From NCBI GenBank assembly GCA_034509755.1, contig CM067546.1, positions 16,846,615-16,910,614 of the forward strand: a stretch of 64,000 nucleotides of DNA, given 5' to 3'. Below, piece after piece: positions 11,153-23,255 of the stretch. The DNA comes from Anisodus tanguticus (lineage: Eukaryota; Streptophyta; Magnoliopsida; Solanales; Solanaceae). Under the pieces are notes generated by a model. It was given only the letters and a program-made list of their open reading frames with translations. It did not search any database and was not told the DNA's origin. How positions within the stretch are numbered: the first letter of the stretch is position 1; each line of letters opens with the position of its first letter. Position numbers and translations under genes: made by a program.

Positions 11153-13498
11153 GTCACGCCTCAAACCATGGCCTAAGCGTAACACGACACCCAGTGCTGA
11201 AGTTGCTGGACCGAGCTGACCAAACCTGAATGAACAAAACTATTGGAATATAATTATGCGGAATAATCTTAAAGCATGTTGAGATACTGAAAAGTCTTGT
11301 TGAATATCATAATAATGAAATACTGAAATGAGACTGAGAACATAAAGATGTAGCCAACACGGCTAACTCTATATCTGAAAGTAGTGACTGACTAATACTC
11401 TAGTCTATGAAGCCTCTAAGGAATACTGAAATACTGACTGTTTATCGAGAAAAGGCACACGCATACCTGGCTGCCTAATATAACTAGAAGATTAAAAGTG
11501 AGTGAAAGTAAGACAATGCCCCGAAGGAAACTGGGCTCACCAAGCAACTGATATGAGAATCCTAGCGAGCAGATCCGTCGTCTTGTAATTCAGTACCTGC
11601 ATCGTGAAATATAGTCCACGAGAAAAAAAGACGTAAGTACATTTGAATTGTACTTGTATGTAAAACCAATTGAATGAATAAATAGTTGCGGGGTGCTCAG
11701 ACAAACGACAACTAAAATCAATGAACATAAAATATACTGAAATTGAAACTGAAACTAAAACATAATAAAAACTGACTGAAAATGAGAAGCATACGCATAA
11801 GTACTCCTTGTTCTGAATATGGGATATCACCTGTTTCTGTGGATCTTTAGTCTGTGGCCTTAGGCCCAAATATAAGTGCACAATTCTGTAGCCTCGGGCC
11901 CAAGTATACATATACAAACTGTGGCCTCGGGACAAAATACAGGTGTTCAACATATTAGCAATTTATATCAAGGAACTAAGAATCATAGTTTATTGAATAA
12001 CATGGAATACTGAACATTACTATCCTGAGACACAAATTCATGAACTGTTTATGAAGTTTAGAGTATTAACTGCTCATAAACATTCTGAGTTTTCATGAAC
12101 GAGACTCGTGGGACATCAAATACGACTCTATACTGATTACATACTGATGAGTTCATGATATTCAGAATGATAATGATGAATGAACTACAAAACTATATCG
12201 TTTAGATAATAGAAGTTTTGAAGCTTTTCATGAAACAAGGGCTTAACTCTATTTATAATGTAATTCATAGTAATCATGAAACGTGGCATGGGGAATAACA
12301 ATAACGTTCCCACACGTAGAGAGTTAGATTTACATACCTCAATCCTGATCTTTAAGCGTACTACGATATTCGATCGCCCTTTCAACTTTAAACTATAACA
12401 ATATACGTCAAAGGGAACCAACATTAGCAAAAACATTCATGGTTTGATTATCTAAGCATTTCATAAACACCTAATGGGCATGAAGCTCCACAACCTTCAT
12501 TGATGGTATTTCATCATCCAACAACTTATCTACTTGCCACTAGATGATATTAAATGTTCATATAGATATATATTAATATCTCCCCATCATCACCCATGAG
12601 GTCAACAACAACTCCTAACCAATCATTCTACCATTAAAATCATTCTTCAATTCTCTATAATATTCAAAATAAGGTCTTATGGCTCCCAATCACCATCCCA
12701 TATGTCCCAAAATTAATATATTAATCACAATATCATCAATTAGCCATGCACGAGAGTTTGAGGGTGTAATCTTACCTCTAGGAAGAAACCCTTATAAAAT
12801 CCTTCACTTAAATTCTTGAGAAGATTTCTTGAGAATCTATGGATTGCATGAGTAGGAGGTATTAATTTGCGCTAAGATGAAGAAATCATCAATTATGGTC
12901 AGATCTTACCTTGGATGATGGAAGGACCTTGGAGGTAGTTGGGTTTTTGAGAGCATCCCTTTCTAGAGCAAGTTTTCGTATCTTGGGCGGGGGGGGGGGG
13001 GGGGGGGGGGGGGGGAGGGGAAGGGTACTACCTAGGGCTTTTAACATGACTTTCCTGGTGCGCGGCCATGCAGCTAGAGGCCCAACCGCACAGCAAAGGC
13101 AGTAACATTGCCTCCGGTGAGAGGTCGTGTACCTGAAGCTTGGCCCCGCAGCCGATCGCGTAGACTGTGTCATGGCCAGTAAAATGGGCAGAACTATTTA
13201 CACAGAGATACGTTTTACCTTATCCTTACATGGATGGAAATGCATTTCAAAGGGCTACAACATTCATGTTTTGAGTGTTTCCAAATTCACAATGTATAAG
13301 GGGGTTATGCTCGTTTGAAGTGAAGTCTTATGCAAACTCATTTGAAAACAAGTTCCGTAGAGTAGCTTCCGACTCTAATTTTTCCTAAGACTCTTCTTAT
13401 GCCTTGATTAGTTTTCAAAATACTTCACTCCTCATCTTGGTTCCATTATGTTTCCATCGTACGAGTCAAACCTTAGCCCGAAGGTAAGAGGTGTTACA
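11153..13498 (-). mobile_element. Solo gypsy LTR (minus orientation) upstream of the PLAC8 gene
   Basis: The LTR runs from TGTCACGCCTCAAACCATGG (11153) to ...AAGAGGTGTTACA (13498), about 2.35 kb. Flanking pentamers AAATT (11148-11152) and AAAGT (13499-13503) differ at one base and are a probable target duplication. End blocks match the LTRs of 18934-27915. A 27-base G run (12989-13015) and a GC-rich word cluster (13050-13160) lie inside. No gag or pol is present. It ends about 575 bp before the ATG of the PLAC8 gene. Confidence 0.8.
12989..13015 (+). repeat. Homopolymer run of 27 G
   Basis: Preceded by GGGC and followed by AGGGG. It accounts for the poly-Gly frame on plus and the poly-Pro frame on minus; neither is a gene. 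The length may be uncertain for sequencing reasons. Confidence 0.9.
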
Positions 13499-13503
13499 AA
13501 AGT

Positions 13504-14073
13504 CCACTAGACAGATTAATTAGGATTGACGTCCGGTAAGTCCACTAAGTTGAATAGAGAGCTCCCTCCCCAAAAGTTCTTTTTATTTTAAGGGCTTGAT
13601 CACGAAATTTCTAGTTAAAGGAGGAATTTTTCATTGCATTGAACACCTTCATAGTAATTCATCAAGGCTATGTTCCGCACCCTTGTCAAATTCTAAAAAG
13701 ATGCACTATTTTTGAAGAATCCGGCAGGCACCCAACATCTTTCAAGATCCCGAACATATATTGACTACTAGCTATTTTTTCTCTTTCTGAGTTTTGGCAT
13801 GCTAATAGCACCTTAGTCGATCGGGTACGCAAAACCATATTAAACGTGAAATGCAATATAATATTTTCATTCTTCAAATTTTGTTTAAAATTATTTCTCT
13901 TGATTAATTGTTTTGCAATTTAAATAGAAGTCCTCCAACTTTTGCGGTTACACGGTCTCTCTATCTCTCTATCCCTCTTTCCTCTCGTATCTACTTCTTT
14001 GTAACTAACATCACCTCAACGAACGTATATATGTTACACCAAGTCAATTATTGTTATTAATTGATGATCAAAG
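13504..14073 (+). promoter_or_regulatory. Upstream region and 5' UTR of the PLAC8 gene
   Basis: A TATA-like TTTAAATAG lies at 13919-13927, about 150 bp before the ATG. A pyrimidine-rich stretch follows at 13955-13989 (TCTCTCTATCTCTCTATCCC), as in plant core promoters and 5' UTRs (Y patch). The gene has only this short upstream sequence before the solo LTR, so distal elements, if any, lie in or beyond the LTR. Function is inferred from position and composition. Confidence 0.5.
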
Positions 14074-17000
14074 ATGGCAACGGGGACTTATGTTCGATTA
14101 ACAAAGGAAGAAGAATCGTCATTGCAAAACATTACTCCTGGCGAGCTTAATCAACCCATTGATGTCCAAAAGGTTCATTTCATCTTTCACTCATCTCTCC
14201 TTCTATCGTTCATGTACTTTTTGAGGTTTGATTTTTGGATTTTCTTAATTGAGTTGTAACTTATATTAAGTCAATCTATTGTGCCTTTTGAATAGAAAAA
14301 CCTTTTGGATGATGATAATAGAGAAGTCGATCTGATCTCATGCGTGCAGATGTGTGTGTGTTGGGAGTAATTAAAATGACAAAGAATGCACCCCAATCAC
14401 CCTGCATGTGTGAATCAAACAAATTTAGAAGTATGTCCCGCTTAAGCACATCCTAATCTCCATCGACATTACTGCCTTTGCCCTGCTGTATAACCATATA
14501 TATACACATATGAGTGCTTACTTATATGTTTATAAAATTATTGTTAGTTATATATGCATCGTCAATTCTAAATTATTCGACTATAACTAGAAAATAATTG
14601 ATTAGGACCAAATAGAAAACAACCCATCTAAGAGGTGAATGAAGAATTTGCTAAACATGAGTTTCCGTCAATAATCATAATCAAATTGTCAATCACTGAT
14701 AAGATTAGTTCTTTGGAGAATTCGAGGGAGTTATTAGTTTTAAATTCTCATAGATGCCTCCGAAGATATATAATTATCAGTTAAAGAGTGGAGCTAGAAC
14801 AATTTGAAAGCATTATTGGAAGTGTTTTGGAAAGACAATTCAACTAGACTTTATATTCTCTGAGGTTATATCTTTTTATGCCTTTGTTCTATTAGACGAG
14901 CGGCGAATTTACCTAGATAACATGAATCACATGAACTCATGGTCATCCATCTAAACTCGATATATTATATGTATAATTCTTAAAATATATCTAATATGAA
15001 CTGAAGGAACCCTTGTTCAAATGAAATTAAGACGTGCATTGGTTAAACACTTGGTTTAATTCCTTAAGGTCGAGGGATTGAACCCAACTTGTTGCACTTT
15101 TATGTCTTTTTTTCAAAAAACAAAATCTAGACACCCATCCTCTTGAAATTCTTAATTCGCCTCTAATCTTGTTTATTGTGAAATTTGTTATTGTTGATTG
15201 GGCAAAGTGCGTTTTTTCGTGTATTTCACTTCTAGCATTTTGAGTTTTTCATACAAATTCAAGCAAACAAATTAACTTGACTATGATACTCATGAGAAAT
15301 TAATATGGTTACCCTTTTTTCTTGTTTTTTATTTTGTCACGCTTTATCCTTTTATATCATATTTTGTTTGGCTATATATTATATTATTTTAATTTGACAG
15401 CAAACAACTTCTAAATGTGAGCATTGTGGGCAAAATCTACCTCCATCCTACGAACCTCCGGCTGATGAAGATTGGGCAACTGGAATTTTTGGGTGTACAG
15501 AAGATGTTGATAGTTGTAAGCATCTCTTTAATTACTATCCTCAAAATCACTCTTTTATTTCCGTGTATCTAAAACTACATTAATACTACTTTTTTGCACC
15601 TACAAAATACTCCCTTCTTTCTAATTATCCTTAATGACATGATCTTTTGGGATCCAAACTTCATTTAAAGTTAGTAATTTTTTTTACGAGGAGAGATAAT
15701 TAATCTAGTATTTTGCCATGACTTCTTTATTGTTGTTATTTCTTTTTCTGGACAGTTTTAGTTTGTGTTTCTTCGAGCCGAGGGTCTATCGAAAACAACC
15801 TCCCTACCTTCCAAATTAGGGGTAAAGTTTGCGTACACTCTACCCTCCTTAGATCTCACTTTGTTAGATTACACTGGGTATGTTGTTGTTGTAGAGATAA
15901 TTAAGAAAGGACATGTCGGATTCTTATCACAAATCACTGAATAGTTGGTATTAAGGAAGTTTATCTACTTTATGTATATTTAGTTAGTCAAAAAGTTTTC
16001 TTTATTTCTTAAATTTTATGCCTGACAAGATACCACCACGTAGTAAAATATTTTGGACTTAGGGAGTTTATAAGTTAAATTAACATGTTAAATAACACTT
16101 AAACTTGTTCATGTCTGTAACATAAAAAACCATCATATAGAATAGGTTGAAGGCAATATAATATATGCTCTCTTGAAACAATTTTTTTATCTGTCCCACA
16201 AAAAATGACAGTTGTCTATATTTCACTGGGTATGTTGTTGTTGTTGTTATCCCCTTTTTAATCTCATGACATTTTTAATATAAAAAATTTCAAAAATCTT
16301 TCGTTTTTAAAAAACTTCCGTATACGATCAAATATCTTCACGTAAATGAATTGCCATTTTTCATGTGTTCATGTATTACTTTTGTGTTTTAGGCTTGCTT
16401 GGGCTATTTTGCCCATGTGTTTTGTTTGGAAGACACATGGAGACATTGAATGATGAAATATCAAGCAGAGGAGCTTGTGTTGGTCATCTGGTTTGCATTG
16501 AAGGTGGCATTGCTCTTGCTGCACTTACTGCAGCATTTCATGGCATTGATCCTGACACAGCATGCCTCATTACTGAAGGTCTCCTCTTCTCTTGGTGGGT
16601 TTGTGGTATCTATACTGGCATGGCTCGTCAGGCGTTGCAAAGAAAATATCATCTTAAGGTGAACTTTACTTTTCTTTCTTTCTCTTTTTAGGATTGGATT
16701 GATCTTATATTATTACTCTAACTGTATAAAGCTATAATTACATTATTACTGTAGTTTAACTTGTTGCAATCGATCACTTGTCCTATTTTTCAACTAATCT
16801 TACTTATTATTTATGGACGGTTACTTGTAGTGTCGTTCCTTCTTCCTAATGGCTATGTTGTGTGGTCCAGTTATATACACTTGTAGTAAAAATATGTATT
16901 CTATGATGTAATTTAACATATTACCGTAGTTTAGATACCATTTTTAATAGGTAGTAATTAATTTGTGTTCATGGTAAAATTTATCTGTAATTATCTTATA

Positions 17001-17473
17001 AGTTTGAGCCATCGCAATTTATGTGATTTACTGGATTCAAATTTCATTAGTCATACTTATTTAGTGATGAGTAAGAGTCATTGGGTTCAGATGAACTCAT
17101 AACTCCAACACTATGTCTTCCCTTGCATAAGTAACTCATTTGTGTAAATATGTTTTACGATGTCAATGTATAAAATTAAGCTTGTTTTTCATTTAATGGT
17201 TACTATAATTATTGTATTGTTCCATTACACGTACAGGATTCTCCATGTGATCCATGTATGGTGCATTGTTGTTTGCATTGGTGTGCCATGTGTCAAGAAC
17301 ACAGAGAGATGAAGCTTCACTTATCATATAATGATAACCCAACAACAACAGTTGTAGACCCACCACCAGTTCAAGAGATGAATGCAACTGGAAATGATGA
17401 TGATCAGGCTGTAGCTGATTCTTCTGGCAAAGAAATTGTACCATACGATGATTTGGAGATGGAATCCCTATAA
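14074..17473 (+). CDS. CNR6-like: PLAC8 (Cys-rich) domain protein, cell number regulator 6-like; 4 exons, intact
   Basis: Exons: 14074-14172, 15401-15515, 16393-16658, 17237-17473; all introns are GT-AG and the joined frame gives 238 aa, the usual length of this subfamily. The start MATGTYVRLTKEE fits the family N-terminus and is the first ATG after the CT-rich leader. Residues 39-42 are CEHC, followed by EPPADEDWATGIFGC (51-65). The PLAC8 signature FCPCVLFG has CPC at 78-80; a hydrophobic stretch GGIALAALTAAF...LLFSWWVCGIYTGM follows, and the second Cys block CCLHWCAMCQEHREM is at 171-185. An acidic tail with PPPVQEMNA ends the protein. PLAC8/CNR proteins are small membrane-associated proteins, some limiting organ cell number (fw2.2 type), others acting in divalent cation transport or calcium signalling. 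Which of these applies cannot be told from sequence. It is the only undamaged host gene in the window. Intron 2 carries SINE remnants. Confidence 0.93.
14173..15400 (+). other. Intron 1 of the PLAC8 gene
   Basis: Phase 0; donor AAG|GTTCAT, acceptor TTTGACAG|CAA. AT-rich, 1228 bp, no gene or recognised transposon inside. The 61-aa open frame starting at the ATG runs into this intron and is not the real product. Confidence 0.85.
15772..15893 (+). mobile_element. Solanaceae-type SINE 3' region in intron 2
   Basis: Contains GAGCCGAGGGTCTATCGAAA, the ACCTCCCTACC block, GGGGTAAAGTTTGCGTACAC, and ends ATTACACTGGGTATGTTG with GTTG repeats. This is the very common tRNA-derived SINE type (TS/SolS-like) of Solanaceae. 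The tRNA-like 5' head is not evident, so the copy looks 5'-truncated. It lies in the sense direction of the host gene, inside intron 2 (15516-16392). Confidence 0.75.
16221..16249 (+). mobile_element. SINE tail fragment in intron 2
   Basis: TTTCACTGGGTATGTTG followed by TTGTTGTTG equals the last ~28 bp of the SINE at 15772-15893. Only the tail is present. Confidence 0.5.
16659..17236 (+). other. Intron 3 of the PLAC8 gene
   Basis: Phase 0; donor AAG|GTGAAC, acceptor CGTACAG|GAT. Nothing else recognised inside. Confidence 0.85.
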
Positions 17474-18928
17474 AATATGCTGTATATTCTTTTGGTTTAG
17501 GGAAGAATCTTACTTTGTTTTGCATTTAACAATTTACTCATTTTTGTGACATTGATTACTAAGCAGTCAAAATTTTGTACCAGTGTTAAGTTAATTAAAG
17601 ATTGGCATTGCCTAGGGAAATTACACCTCATTCTCTTTCCTTTTTCTCTATTTTTCTGCGCACCTTATGAAATCTTACTTCCCCTTGTGCACTTGGAAAA
17701 AAAAAATTAAAAAATATTGTAAGAATAAATCACAAGAACAAAGATTCTCACCTGTTTACTTATAATGCTGAGAATAACTATAGTCAAATAGATCCTTACA
17801 AGAAGTTGAGTTAGAAATACATGCAGGAAACGTAAAGTTATATCAGGAGAAGCGATAGACCACCCAACAAGAGCCAGTAGTCTTAGATGTAAAGCTTAAA
17901 AGTAAAGTCAGAAAGGTGACGATTTTCTAACAATCGTGAATAAGATGGAGGACATTAAAGGATGTTTTAAGAGAAACTATGGGAGAAAGGAGCGGGGGAC
18001 GTAGAGGCAGATGCAGACATCTTGTGGAAGAAAATGTAAAGTTGCATTAAAATAGTAGCACCTAAAGTGTTAGGTGTGCCTAAAGGTCTAGGACCTCGAC
18101 CATAGGAAATCCTAGTAGTGGAATGAGGAAGTATTGAGTTATTAAAGCTAAAAAAGAGTTCTAATAAGAAGAATATGTCGAAAGAAGAGGACGCAGAAAC
18201 CTTTGAAGAATACAAGTAATAACTGGTTGGTGTTGTTGCTCCCAAACACACACACATAAATATCTGTAGTCATGCAAATAATAAAGTGATTAAGAATAAA
18301 GTAGCGAATCCATAGATACTTATGATCAACACATATTAACCTTATCTAAAACTAAATGTTTATTCAAGTATTTTCCCAAAAAGTGATTTTTATTACTAAC
18401 GACTGAAGAATGTATAAAAGTAATTTAATGCTAACAATTGATCAAGAACGTATATGCAAAGCTTATGAGTAAGGATGATGAGATGAGTGATTCCAGGATT
18501 ATGTTTTCGCTAACAATCCCGTTTCATATTCATCTTAACTAAATAATATTTATCTAATTTACTGATAACAATGTTAATATTACAAGTAAGAATCTCTCGA
18601 GTTCTTACTCTCCTATCCAAGTTACGTTCACTTCTATATGTCTATGACCGTGAACCCAAAAAAGAACGCATTTATACTACTGTAAATTAACCAAACGAGG
18701 TAATTTATGTATATATTTATCCTAAGTTTGAATCCACTCCTCGATACCCAAGGTTAAGAACTTGATCTATATAATCCTATTGCAATCTTGGATTCTAATT
18801 TTTGAGTTCAATTCAAGATTCGTAGATGATATCTTACTGTTAGCTAAGGTTATCTAATCGGACCGGATGTCCTGTCTATGCCGCTACCAACCTAATTTAG
18901 GCCTGTTAATCTCGATCCCAGATTAGGG
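17474..18928. other. 3' flank of the PLAC8 gene and intergenic DNA
   Basis: A possible poly(A) signal AATAAA is at 17723-17728, about 250 nt after the stop. The rest has no recognisable gene. A 96-aa minus frame at 17967-18257 resembles nothing I know and has no family motif. 18230-18900 has an AT-rich, LTR-like look but no diagnostic ends. Confidence 0.4.
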
Positions 18929-18933
18929 GGTGG

Positions 18934-20900
18934 TGTAATTCCCCGAACCATGTCTTGGGCGAAATACGACACTCGGTGCCTGACTGCATGTGACCGAGCA
19001 AACCACATGGCTTGATGAATCAACATGGGCATCAAAACATACAATAGTAATGAATTAAAACATATAAAATATAATACTGAAATTATAGTCGAAAATATAT
19101 TGCGAAAATAGTTTGAAAACATGATAAGTCTGAATAACTAAATGATTGCCATGACATGCTAAACTTGTATATGAAATCTCTAGATATGAGTCTGACTGCT
19201 AAAACTGTTTACCAGGACAAGGCCCTGACATACCTCTATTGTAAAGCATGATAAATAAATAAATAAATAAATAAATAAAGCTAACACCCCGAGTGAAATG
19301 GGGCTCACCAATAGTAGATGCTGACGAAGTCCTAGCGTACAGATCTGTCATCCTGAAACTCAGACTTGCACCGTGAAGTGCAGGCTCCGGGCAAAAAGGA
19401 ATGTTAGTACATTGGAATTGTAAAGTATGTAAAGCAATTGAAAGAATAAGTTGTCACATGAAATAATAGGAACATGAAACTGAAGTTTTACAATGAGCAT
19501 GAACGTGATCTGACATGAATATAGTAACATGTATAAAATCTGTAAAATTGTAGATCTGAATATCTGTGGGAGAGCATTAACAAAACCGACATGTAACCAC
19601 CACGTGCAAACGTGACGTCTGATCTCTGCCCGATCAGTTAAGCCATCTCGTACCATGCTGGGGGTACAAGATATGAACATGACATGATGAATTCAATTAT
19701 TCCAAAAAGGATAACATGAAGGTATCGTCCTCTGGGCGGAGCGATCCTTATCCTACGCTGGCAACGTAGTTTCAGACTGTCTGAGCTTTGTTGGTAATCT
19801 GTGCAATTCCAAAAATATGAACATGAATATAGTTGGCTTGTAAGTCTATGAATTTCATGAAAAATAACTTATAAAATATAGTTTGTAATTATAATTTAGC
19901 ATGTGCATAGATATACAATATAACTTGAATAAATCATGGAAAACATATATAATTTCATGGATTGAGTGACAATTATTCAGGACATGAAAATTAATAACTC
20001 ATGGTATTCAAAACACGTGTTCATGGATTATGGACAGGTGCATGACAATCATAATGGCATATCATGAATACAATTAATGATGACAAGATATAGCATGAAA
20101 TATAATTGTACATGTATATAGGGTCATCATGAACTTGAGCAAAACTCTAGGTCTGAGAAAATTCGTGTTTCATGGATTACATGTAGCGTGGGGAAGAACA
20201 ATGATGTTCGCACACGTGGATAGAAGCTCTACATACCTTAATTTCTCTAAAACTTGTAATAAAAATCTTAACTTTGAAGATGAAACCCAAAGCTTGAACT
20301 TTAATCTCTTGGGTTGGGTTTTCTTGAAAACCCTAGGTTAAGAAGCAATGATTTCACTTAGGAATTGAGTATACTTGACTAGAATCATGTGGAAATACAT
20401 AGAAAAGTCTTACCTTGAATTATGAGGAGGGATTGAAAAAATAAGAAAACTGAATTTTAGAACTAAGTCTGCGTATTTATATTGTTTAGTCTGTCGGAGG
20501 TTTTACGGCCATATTATATGGTCCATAACTTTTTCTACGGTCTGGGTATGGAACGTATAATTATGTACGATTAGGGGTATAGACCGTACGATCCATCAAA
20601 AATGACTGTAACCCAAGTACAACTAACCAGTGGCTGCCAAAGCTGGGGCAATCGTACGGTAAAAAAGGACGGTTCATATAATGTTATATGGTCCAGATAA
20701 TCCTACCGTACATCGTCAATTCAACAGTTATTTGTATGGTCACTTTCTACGGTCTGTAACTTTTTCTACTGGCCGTATATTTATGGCGTAAAACAGAATT
20801 TACAGAATTAAAACTAGTTTTTCAACTTTGACTCCCTATCTTGGTTTTCTAAACTCCTAAATCATGATCATGTCTTAGTCTAAATATACGATGTGTTACA
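18934..20900 (-). repeat. 3' LTR of the minus-strand gypsy element
   Basis: Begins (minus) TGTAACACATCG at 20900 and ends ...GGTTCGGGGAATTACA at 18934. An (ATAA)7 tract is at 19251-19279, longer and purer than in the 5' LTR. The ACGGTCCGTAC-like word array is at 20480-20790. Confidence 0.88.
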
Positions 20901-20925
20901 ATACCTCCCCTTTGGAATAATTCAT
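20901..20925 (-). other. Polypurine tract
   Basis: Minus strand CCAAAGGGGAGGTAT directly before the 3' LTR start TGTAACACATCG; primes plus-strand synthesis. Confidence 0.8.
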
Positions 20926-21139
20926 CCTTGAATGATGGATCATGGTTAAGAATAAGACTAGACATGACATGAGTACATGAACGTGATGAAACATGACATG
21001 AAATATGTGGGCTTAATGACATGATTACAACATGTGGACATGAGACATGAGTACTGAATGCATGAACGTGAAACATGAGACATGAATACGCAAGGGATAT
21101 GACATGAATACTGAAAGTATTTACCTTGGACGCTTTTGC

Positions 21140-21690
21140 TTGCTCTTCAAATAAATGTGGATATCTAGACTTCATGTCCTCTTCAGCTTCCCATGTAGCC
21201 TCCTAAACTTTCTGACTTCTCCACAACACTTTCACTGAAGCAACTTTGTTAGTCCTCAACTTTCGAATCTGACGATCCAGAATAGCCACAGAGACCTCTT
21301 CATAGGTCAGTCCATCCTTAACTGTAATGGATTCGGTAGGGACAACTAACGATGGGTCTAACACAAACTTCCTCAACATGGATATGTGAAACACTGGGTG
21401 TACAACAATCAAATCATGTCAAAATTCAAGCTCATAATCCACTTGACCAATTTTTCACAGAATTCTATATGGTTTGATATATCTGGGACGGTGCTTCCCC
21501 TTCTTTTCAAAACTCATGACACCTTTCATAGGTGAAACTTTCAGAAATACCCAATCATCGACTTGGAACTCCAAGTCTCTACGCCTCACATCCGAATAGG
21601 ACTTCTGATGACTCTGAGCTATTTTCATATGCTCCTGAATCAAATTGAATTTTTCCATAGCATGGTGGACCAATTCTGGTCCTAACAATT
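21140..21690 (-). pseudogene. integrase C-terminus and chromodomain-like tail
   Basis: Minus pieces: ELVHHAMEKFNLIQEHMKIAQ, DLEFQVDDWVFLKVSPMKGVM, then VHPVFHISMLRKFVLDPS, ILDRQIRKLRTNKVASVKVLWR and SRYPHLF. This is the standard C-terminal region of Tekay-type chromoviruses, whose chromodomain steers integration to heterochromatin. Three frameshifts or stops divide it. Confidence 0.8.
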
Positions 21691-22340
21691 CTACTTCACC
21701 AACTTTATACCAACCAATTAGCGATCTACACCTTCACCCATATAGAGTTTCGAACGGTGCCATCTGGATACCAATATGGTAACTGTTATAATAAGCAATT
21801 TCAATGAGAGGCAAATGATCATCTAGGATACATGCTCTCAATATGTCCTTGAGAATCTGAATGGTCCGCTCTGCATGTCCATCTGTTTGAGGATGAAAAA
21901 CTATACTGAGCTTTACCTTGGTACTCAATCCTTTCTAGAAAGATTCAAAAGTATGTTCTGAACTGAGCACCACAATCAAAAATAATAGATATTGGGATCC
22001 CATGAAGCCTAAAAATTTCTCGGATATATAACTTGGCATAATCCTTTGCTGAATCTGTGGTCTTGATTGGCAAGAAATAGGCTGATTTGGTAAACCGGTC
22101 CACAATCACCCAAATCAAATCATGACTTCGAGGTGAGTGAGGTAGACCTATTATGAAGTCCATGTTTATCATCTTCCATTTCGAAATAGGAATATCAATA
22201 TTCTGAGCCAACCCACCAGGCCTCTAGTGCTCGGCTTTCACCTGCTAAAAATTCGGACACTTGGCTACAAAGTCTACTACATTCCTCTTCATATCATTCC
22301 ACTAATAAATTTCTTTAAGATCATGATACATCTTTGTAGA
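21690..22340 (-). pseudogene. gypsy integrase (zinc-binding and DDE core)
   Basis: The zinc-binding part reads YxWNDMKRNVVDFVATKCPNF with stops replacing expected W and Q codons. The core has INMDFIIGLPHSPR (first Asp), FDCGAQF (second Asp) and DGHAERTIQILKDILRA (Glu), so all three DDE residues are present. Stops in HQRPGGL-like (near 22225) and CQQVK-like (near 22245) positions fit CAG-to-TAG change. Confidence 0.88.
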
Positions 22341-22689
22341 ACATGGGTGGATAGAATACTGGGAGTTGTGCGCTTCTGCCATGATTCGCTATGAGTCTAT
22401 CCATATTTGGAACACATAACCTGCCTCGGTACCTTAAAGTACCGTTATCTCCCCCTTGTTCAAAAGCCATAGTTTTATGCTTGTGAATACCCTCTTTCAA
22501 ATGCAACAAGTTGGAATCATTAAACTGTTTCTCCTTTACTTCAACTACTACGGAGGATTCAGACTTGTCCTGGACAACAACACCATCATCTTCAGAGTTC
22601 ATGGTCAAACTCTTAGACTGGCTAGTCTGTGAATGTTCTTCATTATGGTCCTCTTTCCTTATTCAACATAAGCTACTAAGAGTTCATGG

Positions 22690-23255
22690 TCAAACTACTT
22701 TAGGATTCAGATTTGCTTTCCCCAGATGATAGAGAACATCCACATCATAATCCTTTATCAATTTGAGCCATCTCTTGTGTATAAGATTTAACTCCTGCTG
22801 CTTGAAAATATACTGAAGGCTCTTGTGGTCTATGAAGATGTCATCATGAACTCTATACAAATAGTGGTGCCATATCTTGAGCAAAAAATCACGGTTGTCA
22901 ATTTTAAATCACGAGTCGGATAGTTCTTTTCATTAGGCTTAAGTTGTCTTGATGCATAAGCTATAACCTTCACATAATGCATTAAAATACACCTGAGACC
23001 AATTCCTGACGCACCAGAATACACTATGAACCCTTCGGTTCCTTCTGGCAATGTCAACATCGGAGTAGAAGTCAGTCTCATTTTTAATTCCTCAAAACTG
23101 CGCTCACATGCATCTGACGACTGAAATTTAACTTTCTTCTGAGACAATCTAGTCAACGGAGATGAGATGGAAGAAAAACCTTCTACGAAGTGCCTGTAAT
23201 AACCTGCCAGACCCAAGAAACTTTGTGTCTCTATAGTAGAAGTGGGTATGGCCAA
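22690..23255 (-). pseudogene. gypsy RNase H
   Basis: IETQSFLGLAGYYRHFVEGF is followed by CERSFEELKMRLTSTPMLTLP and GFIVYSGASGIGL. The family has YxDAS here, so the first catalytic Asp is replaced by Gly (YSGAS). It continues after a shift with HDDIFIDHKSLQYIFKQQELN and DYDVDVLYHLGKAN. Likely inactive. Confidence 0.85.

Noticed and set aside
12889..13173. Poly-Pro (minus) and poly-Gly (plus) open frames
   Set aside because: Caused by the 27-base G run inside a solo LTR.
14074..14259. 61-codon single-exon protein starting at the PLAC8 ATG
   Set aside because: It reads into intron 1; splicing at 14172/15401 restores the full PLAC8 protein.
15608..16075. Stowaway-like MITE in intron 2 (TACTCCCTTC... 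to ...TAGGGAGT)
   Set aside because: Outer words look alike, but the terminal repeats do not pair well beyond a few bases and the SINE lies between them.
17967..18257. 96-codon minus frame downstream of the PLAC8 gene
   Set aside because: Low-complexity Ser/Phe composition, no motif, no promoter or splice support.
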